Positions 58,892-64,000 of a stretch of 64,000 nt of DNA are shown here, one piece after another. Source of the DNA: Arthrobacter sp. M2012083 (lineage in GTDB: Bacteria > Actinomycetota > Actinomycetes > Actinomycetales > Micrococcaceae); contig NZ_AKKK01000007.1 in the NCBI RefSeq assembly GCF_000281065.1, forward strand, positions 42,740 to 106,739, written 5' to 3'. The first letter of the stretch is position 1, and the number at the start of each line of letters is the position of its first letter. The translations under genes and the position numbers were made by a program. Under the pieces are notes generated by a model that ran no database searches, was not told where the DNA came from, and was given only the letters and a program-made list of their open reading frames with translations.

Positions 58892-60322
58892 TCAGGCGCA
58901 GCAGGAGAGTTTGGAGACGTCGGTGGTGAAGGCTTTGCAGGCGAGTTTGATGCCCTCGGCCATGGTCAGGTACGGGCTCCACATGGCGGCGACCTGGGCG
59001 GTGGTCATGCCCGCCTCGAGGACGTAGACGCCGGCGGCAGCGAGTTCCCCGGCGTCCTTGGCCACGGCGGTGAGGCCCAGGATCCTGCCGGTGTCACGGT
59101 TGGTGACGACCTTGATGAAGCCGCGGGTGTCGCGGTTGACCAGCGCCCTCGGGACATTTTGCAGGGGCAGGATCCTGCAGTCACAGCGGATCCCGGCATC
59201 GACCGCGTCCTTCTCAGTCATTCCGACGGCGCCCACAGCCGGGCTGGTGAACGTCACCCGGGGCAGGTGCCGGTAGTCGACCTCGGCCACGGCGTCGGTG
59301 AAGGCGTTCTCCACGGCCAATGTGCCGTGAGCCGCGGCGACGTACACGAACTCCCTATGTCCGGTCACGTCCCCGGCGGCCCAGATCCGCGGGTTGGAAC
59401 TGGCCAAACGCGCATCGACCACAATCTCGCCGGACGTGCCGGTCTTTACACCGACGGACCCAAGGTTCAGGCCGTCGGTGACGGGCCGGCGGCCCATGGC
59501 CACGAGCAGCCGGGCGGCCCGGAAGACTTCGTGGCCTCCGGCCACGGATGCGGTGGCGACGGCCTCGCCCGTTGACTCGTCCATGGTCACGGAATCCACA
59601 ATGGCCCGCCGGACCACCCGGATCCCCTCGTCCGCGAAGACTGCGGCCAACGCCTTGGATACTTCCGGTTCCTCCTGCGAGGTCAACCGGGAGCGGACCA
59701 GCATGGTGACCCGGGTGCCGAGCCGGGAGAAGAGCTGTGCCTGCTCCAAGGCAACATAGCCCCCGCCCAGGATGAGCATTGATTCCGGGACCTGGTCCAG
59801 TTCCATCGCCGTCGTCGAGGTCAGGTAGCCGGTCTCGGCCAGTCCCGGAACGGGCGGTGCCCATGGTGCGGAGCCGGTGGCCACGAGGTAGTGTCCGGCC
59901 TCGATCGTTGTCACGGCACCGCTCGGTGAGGTGACCTGGAGCAGCGGCGCTTCCTGGCTTCCAGTGAACGCGGCGTCCCCTTCGACCATGGCCCAGTCAT
60001 AGTCCGCGGCCAGATCGATGTACTTCTCCGTCCGCATGCTTTCAACAAGCGCGGCCTTGCCCCCGATGAGGGCCGGAATGTCCACGGGGCCTGTCGTGGC
60101 CATGATGCCGGGGAAACGGGCCGAGTCCAACGCCGCGTGACGGGCATCCGCGGCAGCCAGAAGCGCCTTCGACGGCACGCACCCGGTGTTCACGCACGTC
60201 CCGCCCACGGTCCCGCGCTCCACCATCACTACCCGCTTGCCCAGCCCCGTGGCACGGATCGCGGCCGCAAACGCCGCTCCACCGGACCCAATGATCGCAA
60301 GATCGAACCCCTCGTTGCCCAT
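58892..60322 (-). CDS. merA: Mercuric reductase
   Basis: A 476-residue MerA: FAD motif IGSGGAAFAAAIRATGLGKR, the redox pair GGTCVNTGCVPSK (Cys43, Cys48), NAD(P)H motif LILGGGYVALEQAQ and the vicinal C-terminal pair SKLSCCA that binds Hg(II). It reduces Hg(II) to volatile Hg(0) using NADPH. The N-terminal HMA domain found in many MerA proteins is absent. The gene begins 60 bases from the mer operator and is transcribed with merB, away from merR. Confidence 0.95.
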   Translation of the reverse strand: MGNEGFDLAIIGSGGAAFAAAIRATGLGKRVVMVERGTVGGTCVNTGCVPSKALLAAADARHAALDSARFPGIMATTGPVDIPALIGGKAALVESMRTEKYIDLAADYDWAMVEGDAAFTGSQEAPLLQVTSPSGAVTTIEAGHYLVATGSAPWAPPVPGLAETGYLTSTTAMELDQVPESMLILGGGYVALEQAQLFSRLGTRVTMLVRSRLTSQEEPEVSKALAAVFADEGIRVVRRAIVDSVTMDESTGEAVATASVAGGHEVFRAARLLVAMGRRPVTDGLNLGSVGVKTGTSGEIVVDARLASSNPRIWAAGDVTGHREFVYVAAAHGTLAVENAFTDAVAEVDYRHLPRVTFTSPAVGAVGMTEKDAVDAGIRCDCRILPLQNVPRALVNRDTRGFIKVVTNRDTGRILGLTAVAKDAGELAAAGVYVLEAGMTTAQVAAMWSPYLTMAEGIKLACKAFTTDVSKLSCCA

Positions 60323-60370
60323 CCCGTCTTCCTTCCCCGTGGCTTGAAAGTTCCTATGGCACCATCATGA

Positions 60371-60392
60371 ACCTTCCAGTACAGTGGAAGGT
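60371..60392. promoter_or_regulatory. mer operator/promoter
   Basis: ACCTTCCA-GTACAG-TGGAAGGT is a perfect 8-bp dyad. On the minus strand it lies between TTGACC and CATGAT, with a long spacer of about 20 bases as expected for a MerR-type promoter. It should be twisted open by Hg-MerR to start merA-merB. Confidence 0.75.
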
Positions 60393-60425
60393 CAAGTCGG
60401 GCGGCCACTGAAAGAATCAGCGCAC

Positions 60426-60815
60426 ATGAGAATCGGACAGCTTGCGGAAGCAACCGGGACCACGACCAAGACCCTGCGGTTTTACGAGGAATCGGGTCTG
60501 CTCCCGCCCGCGGAGCGCATGGCCTCCGGGTACCGGGACTACACCGACGATGCTGTGGGACGGGTCGGGTTCATCCACCGCGGCCAGGCCGCCGGGCTCA
60601 CCCTCGCCCAGATCGGGCAGATCCTGAGGATCCGCGAGCACGGCCAGCCGCCGTGCTCGCACGTCCGGGACCTGCTAGGCGAGCGTCTGCGGGAACTCGA
60701 TGCCCAGATCGCCGAGCTCCTTGCCCTCAGGGAAACCATCTCCCAACTGCACGCCCAGGCCGCTGAACCGGAACCGGACACGTGCTCCGCTGACGAGGTC
60801 TGCCGCTACATCTAA
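60426..60815 (+). CDS. merR: Mercury-responsive MerR regulator
   Basis: A 129-residue MerR: winged HTH at the start (IGQLAEATGTTTKTLRFYEE, then GLLPPAER), the long dimer helix and the three Hg ligands: Cys77 in GQPPCSH, Cys120 and Cys126 in TCSADEVC, matching the classical Cys82/117/126 set. It is divergent from merA-merB and overlaps their operator. The start ATG at 60426 is only 34 bases from the operator, typical of the family. Confidence 0.95.
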   Translation: MRIGQLAEATGTTTKTLRFYEESGLLPPAERMASGYRDYTDDAVGRVGFIHRGQAAGLTLAQIGQILRIREHGQPPCSHVRDLLGERLRELDAQIAELLALRETISQLHAQAAEPEPDTCSADEVCRYI

Positions 60816-60854
60816 GATCAGCAAAATCCAGGCGTCAGGAGCGCAAGGCACGGC

Positions 60855-61436
60855 ATGGAACCAACAAAGACGGAAATCCTGGCCGGCTACATCCGTGCCA
60901 GCCATGACCTCGATGCCTGGCTGAAGAACGCCGGGGACGCGGATCTTCGGAGACGCAGCAACGGAACCCGTTGGACCAACGAGGAACTGCTCTTCCACAT
61001 GGTTTTCGGCTACATGGTCGTCCGCGCCCTGCTTCCGCTGGTCCATGTCATCAGCAGGCTCCCCGAACCAGCCGGCAAAGCTTTTGCCGCGGTCCTGAAT
61101 GCCGGGACACAGCCCTTCGATGTCGTGAACTACTGGGGCTCCCGCGCTGCTGCCCTCGTCTACAACAAACAGCGAATGCGCCGCAAACTAGACAAGACCA
61201 TAAGCGCAATTTCCCGCAGACTCGAACGCGAGAGTTTCAAGTCCTTGGCAAGAACGATGCCATTCCCGGATCGGTGGGATCCTTTCTTCATGCCGACAAT
61301 GACACTCACCGACGTCTACGCGTACCCGACACTCCACTTCGACTTCCACGCCCGGCAACTGTCCCTAAGCCAGCCTCCCCAGATAAGCCATCAAAAGCCG
61401 GACTCTGACAAGCCACCGGGACCTCCGGTTACATGA
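60855..61436 (+). CDS. DinB-superfamily protein
   Basis: A 193-residue four-helix protein with DAWLKNAGDADLRRRSNGTR and WTNEELLFHMVFGYMVV and HFDFHARQLSLSQ; the His residues in these positions are the usual metal ligands of the DinB/mycothiol-dependent fold. Members act on thiol adducts with low-molecular-weight thiols. It follows merR by 40 bases on the same strand and may help mercury detoxification with mycothiol, but that is inference. Confidence 0.7.
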   Translation: MEPTKTEILAGYIRASHDLDAWLKNAGDADLRRRSNGTRWTNEELLFHMVFGYMVVRALLPLVHVISRLPEPAGKAFAAVLNAGTQPFDVVNYWGSRAAALVYNKQRMRRKLDKTISAISRRLERESFKSLARTMPFPDRWDPFFMPTMTLTDVYAYPTLHFDFHARQLSLSQPPQISHQKPDSDKPPGPPVT

Positions 61437-61447
61437 CGTGAGGCGCT

Positions 61448-61585
61448 ATGAAAACAAAACTGCTGCATTCGTTGACTGCCCCAGAGACTGAACTCGTATG
61501 CCGGATCTACCCCGTGGCAAGCGGCATGGCCGGCGTTCCGACCGTCGATCGGGTACTGGAAGCGCTGAGAAACCGTGGACTCTGA
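61448..61585 (+). CDS. Small protein (45 aa)
   Basis: The frame MKTKLLHSLTAPETELVCRI continues to VPTVDRVLEALRNRGL. GTGAGG is upstream and the next mini-gene starts within its 3' end. It looks like the helical start of a longer protein. The pair could be a split relic or two small proteins. No family is recognised. Confidence 0.5.
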   Translation: MKTKLLHSLTAPETELVCRIYPVASGMAGVPTVDRVLEALRNRGL

Positions 61586-61730
61586 CAGCCCGAACCGGTG
61601 CTCCTGTTGCGGACGGCAAATGAAGCGCCACAAACTTCACGCGCTCGGCCATGAACCCGCCTATATTTGCCGGCGATGCGCGCTGTGGATCGCCCTGCGC
61701 CCCGGACATGACTCCAAGCCAGGCACCTGA
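61575..61730 (+). CDS. Small zinc-ribbon protein (51 aa)
   Basis: Starting with GTG inside the previous frame, it encodes CSCCGRQMKRHKLHALGH and YICRRCALWIALRPGHDS, that is two CxxC pairs about 25 residues apart, a complete zinc-ribbon. Such small proteins occur in actinobacterial plasmids. The overlap of 11 bases with the frame upstream points to coupling. Confidence 0.55.
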   Translation: MDSDSPNRCSCCGRQMKRHKLHALGHEPAYICRRCALWIALRPGHDSKPGT

Positions 61731-62352
61731 GGTCCTATTCCAGGCCTGGAGGAAACTTTCAGCTCAATGTCTCGAAACCTTTTCGTCTCAAAACACTCGG
61801 GATCCGAGATGATCGTGGCAATACAGGACTTCGAGGTTGGATGAAGGCCGAGTAGTGCCCTCACTAATGGACTAGCTGGGCGATAAGTGACGACACCTGT
61901 CGCGCACAATTAACTGACCTTTGACATGGGAAAAGTCACCCCGGGTCGTGCTGAAGCCGAGCAGAATATCTCGTCAGCGCCTTGCCCTGACGTGACCATA
62001 GGCTCCACCGTCTTCTGCTCGGAGATCATGATCCGGTACCCAGCTAACTTCGGTTCAAAAAGCGTCACACCGGGCGAGGCAGACGTCGCAAGGATGCCCT
62101 TCACGGCCTTCGGTGGCATACCCCAGGGACAGGCTCACTCATCGCGTCACGGTCCGGAATGACTTGACGAAGTCCAGTGAATGTACCCGTCCCACTTGGG
62201 CTCCGCCCAAATCCCGCCCGGAAGGGCAGCAGGGCCGGGGAAAGTCTTGACGAGCCTCGCCAAGGCAACAGCAACCGGTGGTTGCAGTGCCCGCGGAATG
62301 GACTCGTCCATGCGCCCAGCCTAAAGGACCAACGATGAGACCTGCCGCTGAG
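61731..62352. other. Gene-free stretch
   Basis: No supported gene in 620 bases. Short frames in both directions around 61910-62160 lack ribosome sites and family features. Confidence 0.4.
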
Positions 62353-62676
62353 CTACCAGGTCACCGGTTGCTCAACAGCGAAACGCACGGGGGATTCGCT
62401 GTTGACCAGGTTCGCTGGTTCAGGGCTCATGACGGACATGGTGATCTGATCGATGAAGTCTTCGATGTCCGCTTCGGGAGCGCCTTCACGGGGCTCCATG
62501 GGGCCGGGCCGGCCAACTTCGAATCCGGTGATCTCTTCGTTCTCGTCCTTGCACACCAGCAAAGTTTCGTGAACTTCGTTCGCGAAACCTTCGGCAGTCT
62601 CCTGATCCGGGAAGCCCTGGATCTCCAGCTCGGCGCTCTTGTCTTCTTTCTGGACGTTCACTTTGAAACCAAGCAT
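62353..62676 (-). CDS. Small acidic hypothetical protein
   Basis: A 107-residue protein beginning MLGFKVNVQKEDKSAELEIQ, followed by GFPDQETAEGFANEVHETLL and an acidic region with two helices. The beta-beta-alpha start resembles small plasmid-encoded stress proteins, but no family is recognised. AGGAGC precedes the ATG. It forms a possible unit with the small membrane protein gene upstream on the strand. Confidence 0.65.
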   Translation of the reverse strand: MLGFKVNVQKEDKSAELEIQGFPDQETAEGFANEVHETLLVCKDENEEITGFEVGRPGPMEPREGAPEADIEDFIDQITMSVMSPEPANLVNSESPVRFAVEQPVTW

Positions 62677-62701
62677 GCTGCTCCTTTGAGTGTTGCTGTG
62701 T

Positions 62702-62896
62702 CTAGTAGCGCTGCGGGTCCGGGCGTCGCATAATCTGAGCCGCGTTTCCTACGCAGACCACGCCGGAAACCATCAGGATCACGGCAGAGGCAATGAGATA
62801 CCAAGTGCCGCCGGTCGTCAGGGCGCAGTAGAGGCCGTACACAAGGAAGCCAGTCCCCAAAAGCGCCCAGGTCAGCGCTGCTTTCTTCTTGTCCAT
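62702..62896 (-). CDS. Small two-TM protein
   Basis: A 64-residue protein with two hydrophobic helices (LTWALLGTGFLVYGLYCAL and LIASAVILMVSGVVCVG), a lysine-rich start (MDKKKAA) and a positive end. Typical of a tiny integral membrane protein of the holin or stress-tolerance sort. It lies 25 bases upstream of the acidic protein gene on the same strand. Confidence 0.65.
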   Translation of the reverse strand: MDKKKAALTWALLGTGFLVYGLYCALTTGGTWYLIASAVILMVSGVVCVGNAAQIMRRPDPQRY

Positions 62897-63181
62897 GGCC
62901 TCAGCCTAAAGGACTAAGACCAGAACGGGCGTCCGCTCCGCGGCCGACTGCAAAAGCCTCTTTTTGCCTTACATGTGGCTGGGTTGTTCTCCGTACAAGG
63001 CCACTGATCGTAGCCGTCCGGGGGCCCGACCCGTCAACCCACGCAACCGGGCAATCCCGCGCGGTCGCTGCACTCCCTTATTTCGCGGGATTCCCCGGTC
63101 ACTCTTCGGGGTTGACGGCCCACCCTCGACCGGCTGGACCAGTGGGGGCCTCGCACGGCGGGGCAGGAAGGAGGTGGCTAC

Positions 63182-63331
63182 ATGAGCATCGACGAAGCAA
63201 TCAAGCTCGCGACTTCGGTCGTGAGCTTGATGACAGCTGTCATCGCTCTACTCTCCATGCGGAACGCGCGCTTAAAGAGCAAACGCTCCCGAGCGGCAAC
63301 TCGGAAGCGGAAGCGTAAAGCGAGGAGGTAG
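63182..63331 (+). CDS. Tiny basic single-TM protein (49 aa)
   Basis: AAGGAGGT nine bases before ATG 63182 is one of the best ribosome sites in the window. The product is MSIDEAIKLATSVVSLMTAV followed by IALLSMRNARL and a strongly basic tail with RSRAATRKRKRKARR. A single helix plus basic tail suggests a membrane peptide that contacts lipid or nucleic acid. Confidence 0.6.
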   Translation: MSIDEAIKLATSVVSLMTAVIALLSMRNARLKSKRSRAATRKRKRKARR

Positions 63332-63343
63332 TAGTCACACAAT

Positions 63344-63377
63344 CCGGTGGTCGTGACCGCTTGGTTGCGGCCACCGG
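63344..63377 (+). terminator. Hairpin terminator
   Basis: CCGGTGGTCG (63344-63353) and CGGCCACCGG (63368-63377) pair with one G-U, followed by GCTCCTTTCTC. It lies just after the 49-residue gene. Confidence 0.6.
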
Positions 63378-63421
63378 GCTCCTTTCTCAGGATATGGCCA
63401 ACTCACCGATAAGGAAACCTC

Positions 63422-63529
63422 ATGGATCCACTGACCATCGTGAACTTCGTTCTCTCGCTCACAGCACTGGGAGCGGCGATCCTGGCGTACCGCGCCAACA
63501 CCAAAGTCCCCAAGGAAGACGGAAGCTAG
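63422..63529 (+). CDS. Tiny single-TM protein (35 aa)
   Basis: AAGGAAACC precedes ATG 63422. The 35-residue peptide reads MDPLTIVNFVLSLTALGAAI and continues LAYRANTKVPKEDGS; one hydrophobic helix followed by a short polar tail. It looks like the small membrane peptides that pair with another TM peptide upstream (63182). Confidence 0.5.
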   Translation: MDPLTIVNFVLSLTALGAAILAYRANTKVPKEDGS

Positions 63530-63537
63530 ACCGGACC

Positions 63538-63569
63538 GGGGTGGGCCTGCCAGACGGCGGGCCCGCCCC
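63538..63569. terminator. Bidirectional terminator hairpin
   Basis: GGGGTGGGCC (63538-63547) and GGCCCGCCCC (63560-63569) pair with one G-U around a 12-base loop, between convergent tiny genes. Confidence 0.65.
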
Positions 63570-63734
63570 TTACTGGGCCAGGGCGCCCAGACCTGCCCAC
63601 ACGAACCACACCAGCAGCCCCAGAAACGATAAGACGGCGAAGATAAGCCCGCGACGTTTCCGACGGAGGTTTAGATCAGGACCGTAGTTATTCCTGTCTC
63701 TGCCACCGTGCCGGTACTTCGGCAAATCGCTCAT
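63570..63734 (-). CDS. Tiny single-TM protein (54 aa)
   Basis: From ATG 63734 (GGAGG upstream): MSDLPKYRHGGRDRNNYGPD, a basic linker LNLRRKRRG and a membrane helix LIFAVLSFLGLLVWFVWAGL. It has the tail-anchored look of small actinobacterial membrane proteins. It converges with the 35-residue gene. Confidence 0.55.
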   Translation of the reverse strand: MSDLPKYRHGGRDRNNYGPDLNLRRKRRGLIFAVLSFLGLLVWFVWAGLGALAQ

Positions 63735-63856
63735 GCATCCTCCAGCTGCCCAGTAAGAGCGCTTCGAGCCGTCCGGTTTAGGACCCACAGTCAGTCTCAC
63801 CTTCTGACATCTTCACCGTACCAACCAACCCAGCCTGACAAGAGTCAGGAGAGAGC

Positions 63857-64000
63857 ATGCTCGCAGGGCTCGCACCCCTTTGGGCGTCCACTCCGCTTCG
63901 CTCCGTGGCCGGCCGTTGGGCCCGGTCCCGACGTCGCAGAGCTCCGCCGTGCCCGGTCCTGTGTGTCTACGACGTTTTTTGGCTGCTGTCCTTCGGATTC
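63857..64000 (+). CDS. Possible 5' end of a CDS (runs off the window)
   Basis: An ATG at 63857 with AGGAGAG upstream opens a frame of 48 codons to the window end (MLAGLAPLWASTPLRSVAGR, then Arg-rich). It may be a real gene start or chance; nothing is recognised. Confidence 0.35.
   Translation, partial: MLAGLAPLWASTPLRSVAGRWARSRRRRAPPCPVLCVYDVFWLLSFGF

Noticed and set aside
58188..58982. Longer MerB with start at 58982
   Set aside because: It would overlap the end of merA by about 90 bases; the ATG at 58856 gives the normal MerB start and residue numbering.
61910..62162. Two small frames on opposite strands in the gene-free stretch
   Set aside because: Neither has a ribosome site or a recognisable domain; a weak internal similarity of short segments is likely chance.

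Overview
The window looks like part of a large actinobacterial plasmid, most plausibly from an Arthrobacter-type host (Micrococcaceae). The reasons are high GC content with strongly GC-biased third codon positions, Gram-positive secreted and lipoproteins, actinobacterial families (DUF6153, DUF3105, F510_1955, ImmA with a 7-TM partner), c-di-AMP (ydaO-type) riboswitches in front of cell-wall hydrolase genes, and plasmid functions: a ParA/small DNA-binding partition pair, a primase-like replication protein, MinD-like and bifunctional cell-wall hydrolase genes of the sort found in conjugation clusters, and a serine recombinase. The genus is inference. No rRNA, tRNA, CRISPR array or intact insertion sequence was seen.

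Layout. 0-3.2 kb (minus): the end of a probable conjugation cluster (MinD-like ATPase, lipoprotein, lytic transglycosylase/M23 hydrolase). 3.2-6.8 kb: a small HTH regulator, then a tight leftward operon of ImmA-type protease, 7-TM protein, alpha/beta hydrolase and XRE regulator, with the same palindromic motif at both ends. 7.2-11.8 kb: plasmid maintenance (small protein, primase-like Rep, HTH protein, repeat-rich AT-rich region, parA and a small DNA-binding partner). 12.4-23.2 kb: an accessory, defence-like island with a zinc-ribbon protein, two tandem paralogous small proteins, a single-chain type ISP restriction-modification enzyme, a GIY-YIG-like protein, a membrane protein coupled to a serine recombinase, a MerR-HTH/unknown pair and an SRAP gene relic.

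23.4-37.5 kb: a copper-responsive region. Several promoters carry a CsoR-type palindrome (ATACCCC-GGGGTAT type), three of them exactly within the 17-bp spacer between -35 and -10. They drive MFS transporters, a universal stress protein, thioredoxin, an FAD reductase, CopZ, CopA, a YHS protein, two CsoR repressors and a pair of paralogous His-containing beta-rich proteins. 38-41 kb: an AAA ATPase, a c-di-AMP-riboswitch-controlled NlpC/P60-like protein and a lipoprotein.

41.4-58 kb: a second metal/cell-envelope block: DUF2269 protein, TetR regulator, Cys-rich four-helix Csp copper-storage protein, two DUF6153 proteins, CcdA, Lgt, DUF3105, a riboswitch-controlled M23 peptidase, F510_1955 protein, DUF305 lipoprotein, CopB-type ATPase, HMA protein and YibE/F protein. 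It fits copper export, sequestration and repair of the thiol and lipoprotein envelope. 58.1-60.8 kb: a divergent mercury module (merR versus merA-merB). The last 3 kb hold small proteins, several of them tiny membrane proteins.

The strongest candidates for under-described biology are the ImmA/7-TM/hydrolase/XRE operon, the defence-like cluster around the type ISP enzyme with its paired small proteins, and the two plasmid-borne c-di-AMP riboswitches controlling cell-wall hydrolases.
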